Part shown: positions 26,251-34,544 of the stretch, piece by piece | How positions within the stretch are numbered: the stretch's first letter is position 1 | How the letters are laid out: each line of letters starts with the position of its first letter | Source of the DNA: Streptomyces laurentii | GTDB taxonomy: Bacteria > Actinomycetota > Actinomycetes > Streptomycetales > Streptomycetaceae | Direction of reading: 5' to 3' | Length of the DNA stretch: 64,000 nucleotides | Assembly (NCBI GenBank): GCA_002355495.1 | Contig: AP017424.1 | Coordinates: 6,699,501-6,763,500, forward strand | The notes under the pieces: model-generated | Told to the model about the DNA's origin: nothing | The model's database searches: none | The model's input: the letters and a program-made list of their open reading frames with translations, nothing else | Translations under genes and position numbers: made by a program

Positions 26251-28113
26251 CTGTCGACCGCCATCCTCACCGGCCCGCCGGTACCCGGATCGTCGCTCGA
26301 CGCCGATCTGCGGTCCCTCGGCTTCGACGTCGAGATCGCGTCCGGTCCCCACGAGACGGGCACGCTGCTCGCCCGGGTACCCGCCGATGAGCGGGTCGCC
26401 CTGGTGGACCCCCGCTTCGTCGGCCACACCCACGCGCTGCGGCTCGCCCTGACCGACCCCCGCTTCCCGGCCGCCACCGCGCCCGGCGCGCTCACCGCGC
26501 AGCCCGAGGCCCGGCCGGCCCTGACCCGCGCCCTGGCCGCGGCCGAGCGGACCGCGCCGGCCGCCCCCGTCGCGTACGGCACCGCGCCCGGCGGCGCCCC
26601 GGCCGCCGCCCGGGAGACCGCCGGCAGCCTGCCCGACTCCGTCGCCGACGCGCTCGACGCCGACGGCACCGCCGTCCACCGTCCGCAGCTCGGCACCCTC
26701 GTCGCCGCCGTGCCCACGACTCCCGCGGCCCGCCACGAGGCGCGCGCCGCCGTCGAGGCCGTCGACGACGAGGCCGTACGGCTGCGCTCCGCGGTCAAGG
26801 CCCACGACGGCTTCTTCACGACCTTCTTCATCAGCCCGTACTCGCGCTACATCGCCCGCTGGTGCGCGCGCCGCGGCCTGACCCCGAACCAGGTCACCAC
26901 CGCCTCGCTGCTCACCGCGCTGATCGCGGCCGGCTGCGCCGCCACCGGCGAGCGCGCAGGCTTCGTCGCCGCCGGTGTGCTGCTGCTGGTCTCCTTCGTC
27001 CTCGACTGCACGGACGGGCAGCTCGCCCGCTACGCGCTCAAGTACTCGACGATGGGCGCCTGGCTCGACGCCACCTTCGACCGCGCCAAGGAGTACGCCT
27101 TCTACGCCGGTCTCGCGCTCGGCGCCGCCCGCGGCGGCGACGACGTGTGGGCCCTCGCGCTCGGCGCCATGGTCCTGATGACCTGCCGCCACGTCGTGGA
27201 CTTCGCCTTCAACGAGGCGAACACGAACGACGCCGCGAGCGCGGGCAGCACCGCCAAGACCAGCCTGGGCGTGTCCAGCCGGCTCGACAGCGTCGGCTGG
27301 ACGGTCTGGGCCCGGCGCATGATCATCCTGCCGATCGGCGAGCGCTGGGCGATGATCGCCGTCCTCACCGCCGTCACCAGCCCCCGGATCGTCTTCTGGG
27401 CGCTGATCATCGGCTGCGCCTTCGGCGCCTGCTACACCACCGCCGGCCGGCTGCTGCGCTCGCTGGGCCGCAAGGCCCCGCGCACCGACCGGGCCGCCCG
27501 CGCCCTCGCCGACCTCGCCGACTCCGGCCCGCTCGCCTCGGGCGTCGCCCGGATGTTCCGCCGCGGCCGGGCCAAGGGACTCGTCGCCCCGCTGTTCGCC
27601 CTGATCGGCGCGGCCTGCGTGCTCGTGTGCGCCGCCGTGACCGGTCCCGGCTGGGCCACGGTGTGCGCCGCCGTCGCGTACGTCCTCCTGGCCGGGCAGG
27701 CCGTCGCCGCCCCGCTCAAGGGCACGCTCGACTGGCTCGTCCCGCCGGTCTTCCGGGCCGCCGAGTACGGCACGATCCTCGTCCTGGCCGCCAGGTCCGA
27801 CGCCGCCCAGGCCCTTCCGGCCGCATTCGGGCTGGTCGCGGCGGTCGCCTACCATCACTACGACACGGTGTACCGCATTCGCGGCAACGCCGGCGCACCG
27901 CCCGCCTGGCTGGTGCGGGTCCTCGGCGGCCACGAGGGACGCACGCTCGTGGTGACCGCCCTCGCCGCCCTGCTGGCGAACCGTGGCAATGACCTCACCA
28001 CGGCCCTGACCGTTCTCGCGGTCGCCGTGGGTCTCGTGGCGCTCGTGGAGTCGATCCGTTTCTGGGTCTCCTCCGGGGCGCCCGCCGTACACGACGAAGG
28101 AGAGACAGCATGA
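26251..28113 (+). CDS. DUF5941-type CDP-alcohol phosphatidyltransferase
   Basis: 620 residues if started at CTG 26251, 11 bases after AAGGAG; the only other in-frame start, GTG 26200, adds a Pro-rich leader and has no site. The first ~190 residues are soluble, Ala-rich and resemble a degenerate nucleotidyl-binding domain. A CDP-OH-P transferase core follows: DCTDGQLARYALKYSTMG then WLDATFDRAKE, which together hold every residue of the DGxxAR(8x)GxxxDxxxD signature near residues 250-280. A second hydrophobic part (residues ~440-610) has six or more membrane segments. It should move a phosphoalcohol between CDP and an acceptor in the membrane. First gene of the operon; the next start overlaps its stop (ATGA). 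Confidence 0.82.
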   Translation: MSTAILTGPPVPGSSLDADLRSLGFDVEIASGPHETGTLLARVPADERVALVDPRFVGHTHALRLALTDPRFPAATAPGALTAQPEARPALTRALAAAERTAPAAPVAYGTAPGGAPAAARETAGSLPDSVADALDADGTAVHRPQLGTLVAAVPTTPAARHEARAAVEAVDDEAVRLRSAVKAHDGFFTTFFISPYSRYIARWCARRGLTPNQVTTASLLTALIAAGCAATGERAGFVAAGVLLLVSFVLDCTDGQLARYALKYSTMGAWLDATFDRAKEYAFYAGLALGAARGGDDVWALALGAMVLMTCRHVVDFAFNEANTNDAASAGSTAKTSLGVSSRLDSVGWTVWARRMIILPIGERWAMIAVLTAVTSPRIVFWALIIGCAFGACYTTAGRLLRSLGRKAPRTDRAARALADLADSGPLASGVARMFRRGRAKGLVAPLFALIGAACVLVCAAVTGPGWATVCAAVAYVLLAGQAVAAPLKGTLDWLVPPVFRAAEYGTILVLAARSDAAQALPAAFGLVAAVAYHHYDTVYRIRGNAGAPPAWLVRVLGGHEGRTLVVTALAALLANRGNDLTTALTVLAVAVGLVALVESIRFWVSSGAPAVHDEGETA

Positions 28114-28859
28114 TTGGCCTCGTACTGGCAGCCGGTGCCGGACGGCGTCTGCGCCCCTACACCGACACCCTTCCGAAGGCCCTCGTGCCCGTGGACCCGG
28201 CCGGCGACGGCTCGCTGACGGTCCTCGACCTCACGCTGAAGAACTTCGCCGAGGTCGGCCTCGAAGAGGTCGCGATCGTCGTCGGCTACCGCAAGGAGGC
28301 CGTGTACGCGCGCAAGGAGCAGCTGGAGTCGAAGTACGGCCTCAAGCTGACCCTCGTCGACAACGACAAGGCCGAGGAGTGGAACAACGCCTACTCCCTG
28401 TGGTGCGCCCGTGAGGTCCTGAAGCAGGGCGTCATCCTCGCCAACGGCGACACCGTGCACCCGGTCTCCGTCGAGAAGACCCTGCTCGCCGCGCGCGGCG
28501 AGGGCCGGAAGATCATCCTCGCCCTCGACACGGTGAAGAACCTCGCCGACGAGGAGATGAAGGTCGTCACCGCCGACGGCAAGGGCGTCCAGAAGATCAC
28601 CAAGCTGATGGACCCGGCCGACGCGACCGGCGAGTACATCGGTGTCACCCTCATCGAGGCCGAGGCCGCCGAGGAGCTGGCCGACGCCCTGAAGACCACC
28701 TTCGAGCGCGACCCCGACCTGTACTACGAGGACGGCTACCAGGAGCTGGTCAACCGCGGCTTCACCGTCGACGTGGCCCCCATCGGCGACGTCAAGTGGG
28801 TCGAGATCGACAACCACGACGACCTCGCGAAGGGCCGGGACATCGCGTGCCAGTACTGA
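28110..28859 (+). CDS. NDP-alcohol nucleotidyltransferase (phosphocholine/inositol-P cytidylyltransferase-like)
   Basis: 249 residues. Start MIGLVLAAGAGRRLRPYTDTLPKALVPV holds the NTP-transferase glycine loop (AAGAGRRLRP) and the KAL lysine, and LDLTLKNFAEVGLEEVAIVVGY, NGDTVHPV and the DVKWVEIDNHDDLAKGR end match the LicC/IPCT group, which makes CDP-choline or CDP-inositol from CTP. Its place between two CDP-alcohol transferases says that it makes their CDP-linked donor. Which alcohol phosphate it loads is not visible; the next gene suggests glycerol-1-phosphate or a similar polyol. Confidence 0.85.
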   Translation: MIGLVLAAGAGRRLRPYTDTLPKALVPVDPAGDGSLTVLDLTLKNFAEVGLEEVAIVVGYRKEAVYARKEQLESKYGLKLTLVDNDKAEEWNNAYSLWCAREVLKQGVILANGDTVHPVSVEKTLLAARGEGRKIILALDTVKNLADEEMKVVTADGKGVQKITKLMDPADATGEYIGVTLIEAEAAEELADALKTTFERDPDLYYEDGYQELVNRGFTVDVAPIGDVKWVEIDNHDDLAKGRDIACQY

Positions 28860-29908
28860 CCCGGCTCATTCCGTCGCCGGTCGTCGTCGACATCCGCGGA
28901 GGGGCGCTGGACGACCTGTCCGCGCTCCTCGCGGACCAGCGGATCTCCAGCAACGGGCGGATCGCGGTCGCCATCAGCAGCGGCTCCGGCCTGAAGCTGC
29001 GTGACCGCTTCGCCCCCGAGCTGCCGAGCGCCGACTGGTACCCGGTCTCCGGCGGCACCATCGACGCGGCCGTCAAGCTCGCCGACGCCATGCGCGGCAA
29101 GCGGTACGACGCGGTCGTGGCGCTCGGCGGCGGCAAGATCATCGACGTGACCAAGTACGCGGCGGCCCGGGTCGGACTGCCGCTGGTGGCCATCGCGACC
29201 AACCTGTCGCACGACGGGATCTGCTCGCCGATCTCCACGCTGGACAACGACAACGGGCGCGGCTCCTACGGGGTGCCCACCCCGATCGCGCTGGTCATCG
29301 ACCTCGACGTGATCCGGGACGCCCCGGCGCGCTTCGTCCGCTCCGGCATCGGTGACGCCATCTCCAACCTCTCCGCCATCGCGGACTGGGAGCTGTCCCA
29401 CCGCGAGACCGGCGAGAAGGTCGACGGTCTGGCCGCCGCCATGGCCCGCAGCGCGGGCGAGGCGGTGCTCCGGCACCCCGGCGGCGTCGGCGAGGACGAC
29501 TTCCTCGTCACCCTCTCCGAGGGCCTGGTGATGTCCGGCATCGCCATGTCGATCAGTGGCGACAGCCGCCCCTCCTCGGGCGCCTGCCACGAGATCAGCC
29601 ACGCCTTCGACCTGCTGTACCCGACGCGTGCCGCCAGCCACGGCGAGCAGTGCGGCCTCGGTGCCGCCTTCGCCATGCACCTGCGCGGGGCCCGCGACGA
29701 GTCCGCGAAGATGGTCGCCACCCTGCGCCGGCACGGCCTGCCCGTGGTCGCGGAGGAGATGGGCTTCACCGTGGACGAGTTCGTCCGCGCCGTGGAGTTC
29801 GCCCCGCAGACCCGCCCCGGGCGCTACACCATCCTCGAACACCTCGACCTGTCCGCCGACGAGATCAGGGACGCATACGCCGACTATGCACAAACCATCG
29901 GTAGCTGA
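28847..29908 (+). CDS. Glycerol-1-phosphate dehydrogenase-like (AraM/EgsA) protein
   Basis: 353 residues from GTG 28847, overlapping the previous gene by 13 bases. The NAD(P)-binding half has VALGGGKIIDVTKYAAAR and VAIATNLSHDGICSP. The metal half has an Asp and two His in the right places: SGIGDAISNLSA, then GACHEISHAFD and ASHGEQCGLG. This is the group of sn-glycerol-1-phosphate dehydrogenases (archaeal EgsA, Bacillus AraM), which reduce dihydroxyacetone phosphate. The next most likely alternative is another polyol phosphate dehydrogenase of the same fold. It should supply the alcohol phosphate that the neighbouring cytidylyltransferase activates. Confidence 0.85.
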   Translation: MPVLTRLIPSPVVVDIRGGALDDLSALLADQRISSNGRIAVAISSGSGLKLRDRFAPELPSADWYPVSGGTIDAAVKLADAMRGKRYDAVVALGGGKIIDVTKYAAARVGLPLVAIATNLSHDGICSPISTLDNDNGRGSYGVPTPIALVIDLDVIRDAPARFVRSGIGDAISNLSAIADWELSHRETGEKVDGLAAAMARSAGEAVLRHPGGVGEDDFLVTLSEGLVMSGIAMSISGDSRPSSGACHEISHAFDLLYPTRAASHGEQCGLGAAFAMHLRGARDESAKMVATLRRHGLPVVAEEMGFTVDEFVRAVEFAPQTRPGRYTILEHLDLSADEIRDAYADYAQTIGS

Positions 29909-30665
29909 GCTGCGTCCGGTCGTCCACCCCCCGGGTGTGAAGGACCGGCGCAGCGGCGAACACTGGGGCGGCCGCCTCTACATGCGGGAGATCTCGATAC
30001 GGATCACCCGGCAGCTGGCGAACACCCGTGTGACCCCGAACCAGCTGACGTACCTGATGACCATCGCCGGCGTGCTCGCCGCTCCGGCGCTGCTCCTCCC
30101 GGGCGTCTGGGGCGCGGTCCTCGGTGTCGTCGCCGTCCAGCTCTACCTGCTGCTCGACTGTGTCGACGGCGAGCTGGCCCGCTGGAAGAAGCAGTTCTCG
30201 CTGGGTGGTGTCTACCTCGACCGGGTCGGCGCCTACCTGTGCGACGCCGCCGTCCTGGTCGGCTTCGGCCTGCGCGCCGCCGACCTGTGGGGCGGCGGCC
30301 GGATCGACTGGCTGTGGGCCTTCCTCGGCACCCTCGCCGCGCTCGGCGCCATCCTGATCAAGGCGGAGACCGACCTCGTCGGCGTCGCCCGGCACCAGGG
30401 CGGACTGCCGCCGGTCAAGGAGTCGGCCGCCGAGCCGCGCTCCTCGGGTGTGGCGCTGGCCCGCCGGGCCGCCGCCGCGTTCAAGTTCCACCGGCTGATC
30501 CTCGGCATCGAGGCGTCGCTGCTGATCCTCGTCCTCGCGATCGTGGACCAGCTCCGGGGCGACCTGTACTTCACCCGGCTCGGGGTCGCCGTACTGGCCG
30601 GCATCGCGCTGCTCCAGACCGTGCTGCACCTGGTGTCGATCCTCGCGTCCAGCAGGCTCAAGTGA
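29886..30665 (+). CDS. CDP-alcohol phosphatidyltransferase
   Basis: 259 residues from ATG 29886, overlapping the dehydrogenase gene by 23 bases. The signature DCVDGELARWKKQFSLGG then VYLDRVGAYLCD contains all conserved aspartates, Gly and Arg. Six membrane segments are likely (residues ~55-100, 110-165, 210-255). An amphipathic N-terminus (LYMREISIRITRQLANTRV) and TPNQLTYLM are typical. It is a compact, single-domain transferase, unlike the large one that begins the operon, so two different transfers to or from CDP-alcohol are likely in one pathway. Confidence 0.88.
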   Translation: MHKPSVAELRPVVHPPGVKDRRSGEHWGGRLYMREISIRITRQLANTRVTPNQLTYLMTIAGVLAAPALLLPGVWGAVLGVVAVQLYLLLDCVDGELARWKKQFSLGGVYLDRVGAYLCDAAVLVGFGLRAADLWGGGRIDWLWAFLGTLAALGAILIKAETDLVGVARHQGGLPPVKESAAEPRSSGVALARRAAAAFKFHRLILGIEASLLILVLAIVDQLRGDLYFTRLGVAVLAGIALLQTVLHLVSILASSRLK

Positions 30666-30676
30666 GGACCGGCACC

Positions 30677-31561
30677 ATGACCCGACCGATGAAGCTGGGC
30701 GCCGTCGTCATCACCATGGGCAACCGCCCCGACGACCTGCGCGCCCTGCTCGACTCCGTCGCCCGGCAGGAGGGCGACCCCATCGAGGTCGTCGTGGTCG
30801 GCCAGGGGGTCGAGATCCCCGGGCTGCCCGCGGGCGTCCGCTCGATCACCCTGCCGGAGAACCTCGGCATCCCCGGCGGCCGCAACGTCGGCATCGAGGC
30901 GTTCGGCCCCGGCGGCACCGACGTCGACGCCTTGCTCTTCCTGGACGACGACGGGCTGCTCGCCAACACCGACACCGGCGAGCTGATCCGCCAAGCGTTC
31001 ACCGCGGACCCGAAGCTGGGCATCGTCAGCTTCCGGATCGCGGACCCGGAGACCGGGATCACCCAGCGCCGGCACGTGCCGCGGCTGCGCGCCTCGGACC
31101 CGATGCGCTCGTCGCGGGTGACCACCTTCCTGGGCGGCGCCAACGCGGTGCGCACCAAGGTGTTCGCCGAAGTCGGCGGTCTGCCCGACGCGTTCTTCTA
31201 CGCGCACGAGGAGACCGATCTCGCCTGGCGGGCGCTCGACGCCGGATGGATGATCGACTACCGTTCCGACATGGTGCTGCTGCACCCCACCACCCCGCCG
31301 TCCCGGCACGCGACGTACCACTTCAACGTGGCCCGCAACCGCGTGTGGCTGGCCCGTCGCAACCTTCCCGCACTCCTCGTGCCGGTCTATCTCGGCGTCT
31401 GGCTGCTCCTCACGCTGGCCCGGCGGCCCTCCGTTCCCGCCCTCAAGGCCTGGTTCGGCGGCTTCCGGGCGGGCTGGAAGGTCCCCTGCGGTCCGCGACG
31501 TCCCATGGGGTGGCGTACGGTGTGGCGGCTGACCCGGATGGGACGCCCACCGGTCGTCTGA
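30677..31561 (+). CDS. Glycosyltransferase family 2
   Basis: 294 residues from ATG 30677. GT-A features: AVVITMGNRPDDLRALLDSV, a nucleotide-binding LLFLDDDGLL (DxD-like triple Asp), FLGGANAVRTKVFAEVGGL, and HEETDLAWRALDAGW for the acidic catalytic residue (ED-like). The C-terminal ~50 residues are hydrophobic then basic (LLVPVYLGVWLLLTLARRP), so it probably attaches to the inner face of the membrane. It would add sugar to the lipid or polyol product of the CDP-alcohol transferases before export. Confidence 0.88.
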   Translation: MTRPMKLGAVVITMGNRPDDLRALLDSVARQEGDPIEVVVVGQGVEIPGLPAGVRSITLPENLGIPGGRNVGIEAFGPGGTDVDALLFLDDDGLLANTDTGELIRQAFTADPKLGIVSFRIADPETGITQRRHVPRLRASDPMRSSRVTTFLGGANAVRTKVFAEVGGLPDAFFYAHEETDLAWRALDAGWMIDYRSDMVLLHPTTPPSRHATYHFNVARNRVWLARRNLPALLVPVYLGVWLLLTLARRPSVPALKAWFGGFRAGWKVPCGPRRPMGWRTVWRLTRMGRPPVV

Positions 31562-31613
31562 CATCGTGGTACCCGACTTTGCCGCGCATCTTGAACACGA
31601 AAGTTTTCGACTT

Positions 31614-32543
31614 GTGAGTGACACAACCCAGGACGGTGGGGTCGCGACGAGCGCCCGGCCGTCCGTCGACTCCGGCCTGAGTCCGGCCGAACTGGCCGCG
31701 AAGCACGGTCTCACGGTCAGCGGTGCCCGGCCGGGCCTCGGGGAGTACGTCCGCCAGCTGTGGGGCCGGCGCCACTTCATCCTGGCCTTTTCCCAGGCGA
31801 AGCTCACCGCCCAGTACAGCCAGGCGAAGCTCGGCCAGCTGTGGCAGGTGGTGACCCCGCTGCTGAACGCGGGCGTCTACTACCTGGTCTTCGGCGTGAT
31901 CATCGGCGCGGACCGCGGTATGTCGCATTCCGTGTACATCCCGTTCCTCGTGACCGGTGTGTTCGTGTTCACCTTCACGCAGAGTTCGGTGATGGCGGGC
32001 GTCCGGGCGATCTCCGGCAACCTCGGTCTGGTCCGGGCCCTGCACTTCCCGCGCGCCTCGCTGCCGATCTCCTTCGCGCTCCAGCAGCTCCAGCAGTTGC
32101 TGTTCTCGATGATCGTGCTGGCCGGCGTCGCGGTCGCCTTCGGCAGCTACCCCTCGCTCAGCTGGGTGCTGCTGGTTCCCGCGCTGCTGCTGCAGTTCGT
32201 CTTCAACGCGGGCCTGGCGATGGTCGTGGCGCGGATGGGTGCCAAGACCCCCGACCTCGCCCAGCTGATGCCGTTCATCATGCGTACCTGGATGTACGCG
32301 TCCGGCGTCATGTTCTCCATCCCGGTGATGCTGAAGGACAAGCCGGGCTGGATCGCCAACCTGCTGCAGTACAACCCGGCCGCGATCCACATGGACCTGA
32401 TCCGCTTCGCGCTGATCGACGGGTACGGCGGCTCCAACCTGCCCCCGCACGTCTGGCTGGTCGCCCTGGCCTGGTCGCTGGTCATCGGCGTGGGCGGCTT
32501 CGTCTACTTCTGGAAGGCCGAGGAGAGGTACGGCCGTGGCTGA
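31614..32543 (+). CDS. ABC-2 type polysaccharide/teichoic acid export permease
   Basis: 309 residues from GTG 31614 (VSDTTQDGG); GTG 31566 is possible but lacks a good site. After a ~55-residue cytoplasmic start, QAKLTAQYSQAKLGQLWQV and six membrane segments match the TagG/RfbA/Wzm permease (GVYYLVFGVII, FLVTGVFVFTFTQ, LFSMIVLAGVAVA, LLVPALLLQFVFNAGLAMV, MFSIPVML, LVIGVGGFVYF). It forms the membrane half of the exporter with the next gene, whose start lies inside its last codons. It presumably flips the glycoconjugate made by the upstream enzymes. Confidence 0.9.
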   Translation: MSDTTQDGGVATSARPSVDSGLSPAELAAKHGLTVSGARPGLGEYVRQLWGRRHFILAFSQAKLTAQYSQAKLGQLWQVVTPLLNAGVYYLVFGVIIGADRGMSHSVYIPFLVTGVFVFTFTQSSVMAGVRAISGNLGLVRALHFPRASLPISFALQQLQQLLFSMIVLAGVAVAFGSYPSLSWVLLVPALLLQFVFNAGLAMVVARMGAKTPDLAQLMPFIMRTWMYASGVMFSIPVMLKDKPGWIANLLQYNPAAIHMDLIRFALIDGYGGSNLPPHVWLVALAWSLVIGVGGFVYFWKAEERYGRG

Positions 32544-33321
32544 CACGAACCAGGACCGGGTGCCCACGGTCATCGCGGACGACGTCCACATCGTCTACCG
32601 GGTCAACGGCGGCGCGGGCGGCAAGGGCAGCGCCACCGCCGCCCTCAGCCGGATCCTCAAGGGCCGCAAGGGCGAGAAGGAACGCGGCGTCCGCAAGGTG
32701 CACGCCGTACGCGGTGTCTCCTTCACCGCGTACCGCGGCGAGGCCATCGGCCTCATCGGCACCAACGGCTCCGGCAAGTCCACCCTGCTGCGCGCCATCG
32801 CCGGCCTGCTGCCCACCGAGCACGGCAAGGTCTACACCGACGGCCAGCCCTCGCTGCTGGGTGTCAACGCGGCGCTGATGAGCGACCTGACCGGTGAGCG
32901 CAACGTGATCCTCGGCGGCCTGGCCATGGGCATGAGCCGCGAGGAGATCAAGAGCCGATATCAGGACATCGTCGACTTCTCCGGAATCAACGAGAAGGGC
33001 GACTTCATCTCGCTGCCGATGCGGACCTATTCGTCCGGCATGGGTGCCCGGCTCCGCTTCGCCATCGCGGCCGCCAAGCAGCACGACGTCCTCATGATCG
33101 ACGAGGCGCTGGCGACCGGTGACCGCAAGTTCCAGATCCGCTCCGAGGAGCGCATCCGCGAACTGCGCAAGGAGGCCGGCACGGTCTTCCTGGTCAGTCA
33201 CAGCAACAAGTCGATCCGGGACACCTGTGACCGGGTGCTCTGGCTGGAGAGGGGCGAGCTCCTGATGGACGGCCCGACCGACGAGGTCATCAAGGCCTAC
33301 GAGCGTGAGACCGGCAAGTAG
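32536..33321 (+). CDS. ABC exporter ATP-binding protein (TagH/Wzt-like)
   Basis: 261 residues from GTG 32536, overlapping the permease gene by eight bases. Walker A IGLIGTNGSGKSTLLRAIAG near residue 73, signature YSSGMGARLRFAIA, Walker B VLMIDEALATGD and H-loop VFLVSHS are intact; ALATGD and SSGM are the Wzt/TagH forms. A ~30-residue basic insert precedes the Walker A. There is no C-terminal carbohydrate-binding domain, so substrate choice probably rests with the permease, as in TagGH. Last gene of the operon; a strong terminator follows. Confidence 0.92.
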   Translation: MADTNQDRVPTVIADDVHIVYRVNGGAGGKGSATAALSRILKGRKGEKERGVRKVHAVRGVSFTAYRGEAIGLIGTNGSGKSTLLRAIAGLLPTEHGKVYTDGQPSLLGVNAALMSDLTGERNVILGGLAMGMSREEIKSRYQDIVDFSGINEKGDFISLPMRTYSSGMGARLRFAIAAAKQHDVLMIDEALATGDRKFQIRSEERIRELRKEAGTVFLVSHSNKSIRDTCDRVLWLERGELLMDGPTDEVIKAYERETGK

Positions 33322-33352
33322 TCCCCGACGGGCATGCCGGCTCCCCGCCTTC

Positions 33353-33387
33353 GACCGCCCCCGCCGCGTTCCGCGGCGGGGGCGGTC
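33353..33387 (+). terminator. Strong hairpin terminator after the export operon
   Basis: GACCGCCCCCGCCGCG (33353-33368) and CGCGGCGGGGGCGGTC (33372-33387) form a perfect 16-base stem with loop TTC, 32 bases after the ABC ATPase stop. Confidence 0.9.
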
Positions 33388-33513
33388 GCCGTTCGCGCCC
33401 TCCCGGCCGGGGGGCGTGCGGCTCCGGATACCCGGAGTCCGTGCGTCCGGTTTTTGCGCGTCATGCTCCCCGGCGGAATGTTCATGCGGTCAACATCGGG
33501 CAGGATGACCCCC

Positions 33514-34236
33514 ATGGCAGCGATCTCGGTGGGCAAGACCTACCACCACGGCGACCTGCGCAACGCCCTCATCGGCGCGGCCGTCGACCTGGCCACCGAA
33601 GGCGGCCCCGAGCGGGTCGTGCTGCGCGAGGCCGCCCGCCGCGTCGGCGTCTCGCCCACCGCCGCCTACCGGCACTTCGAGGGCCGCGGCGCGCTCCTCG
33701 CCGCCGTCCGCGAGCACGCCCGGCATGCGCTGGCCGACTCCATGGAGGACGCCGTCGCCCGTCAGCGCGCCGACGGCTCCCCGCTCTCCGCGGAGGCCCG
33801 GCTGGCCGCGCTGTGCCGGGGGTACGTGGCCTTCGCCGTCGAGCAGCCGGGCCTGTACCGCTCCGCCTTCAGTGCCCCTCGTACCGAACCGGGCGGCCCT
33901 GCCGGCAGCGCCCACGACACCGACACGGACGCCGACTGCGCGACGGCCGGCGGGGCCGCCGGTCCGGCCGCGGGGCGCGGCGGTTCGGAGCACGGTCCCG
34001 CCGGGGCGGGAGTACGGGCCTTCGGCTTGCTCACCGACGCCCTCGACGCCGTGGCCGCCGCCGCTCGCCCCCCGCGCGCCCCCCGGCCCGCCGCCGAGGT
34101 CGCCGCCTGGTCGGCCGTCCACGGGCTGTCGCTGCTGCTCCTCGAAGGGCCGTTGCGCCGGCTCACCGCCCAGCGCCGCGACGACGTCGTGGAGTCCACC
34201 CTGGCGATGGTGGTCTCAGGGACCCGTGCCCCCTGA
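33514..34236 (+). CDS. TetR family transcriptional regulator
   Basis: 240 residues if started at ATG 33514; ATG 33505 is an alternative. KTYHHGDLRNALIGAAVDLA and LREAARRVGVSPTAAYRHFEGRG are a textbook TetR DNA-binding domain (residues ~8-55). The C-terminal half carries an unusual insert of Gly/Ala/Asp-rich sequence (~residues 130-168). ATGTT-9-AACAT at 33478-33496, upstream, is an imperfect dyad that could be the operator. It lies between the export operon and the hopanoid operon, in the same direction as both, and may control the latter, though this is inference. Confidence 0.85.
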   Translation: MAAISVGKTYHHGDLRNALIGAAVDLATEGGPERVVLREAARRVGVSPTAAYRHFEGRGALLAAVREHARHALADSMEDAVARQRADGSPLSAEARLAALCRGYVAFAVEQPGLYRSAFSAPRTEPGGPAGSAHDTDTDADCATAGGAAGPAAGRGGSEHGPAGAGVRAFGLLTDALDAVAAAARPPRAPRPAAEVAAWSAVHGLSLLLLEGPLRRLTAQRRDDVVESTLAMVVSGTRAP

Positions 34237-34481
34237 AGGTCACGAATCGATCAACTTCCGCTTTTCGTGGGAAGGTTGGCGTGCCCGCGTGCGTTGCCCC
34301 CTGGGGGCGACCCCCCGTCACGGACCGGGATTGCCTACCACGTAAGCTGTACCGGTCTGTTTCGCGGCAAGTAGGGGCATTCCCCTCGGCGCCCACCACC
34401 GGGCGATGGCCGGGGGGCGGGGCGGCGTGTCCGAAATAGGATGGATTGTGTCCGCGGTGTAGAACGGGAGATGTGACGGCC
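34237..34481. other. Region upstream of the hopanoid operon
   Basis: 245 bases without a gene that must hold the hopanoid operon promoter. TAGGAT at 34438-34443 resembles a Streptomyces -10 box but has no good -35 partner, and TAGAAC at 34462 is a second candidate. GGGAG at 34467-34471 precedes an ATGTGA start-stop and the 20-residue leader. Confidence 0.35.
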
Positions 34482-34544
34482 ATGACGCAGAATCTCCGGC
34501 TCCACGAGGGTGTCGCCGTCCCCGCGTCGGGCAGCGGCCGGTGA
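34482..34544 (+). CDS. Putative 20-residue leader peptide of the hopanoid operon
   Basis: ATG 34482 reads a 20-residue peptide (MTQNLRLHEG then VAVPASGSGR), ending in a TGA that overlaps the hpnC GTG (GTGA at 34541-34544). A GGGAG lies 10 bases upstream. The overlap means that translation of hpnC could be coupled to it. No cluster of one amino acid suggests classical attenuation. It may instead be the residue of an older, longer hpnC start. Confidence 0.4.
   Translation: MTQNLRLHEGVAVPASGSGR

Noticed and set aside
31566..31613. An earlier GTG start for the ABC permease
   Set aside because: It adds 16 residues with no ribosome site and no family similarity; GTG 31614 fits the family start better.
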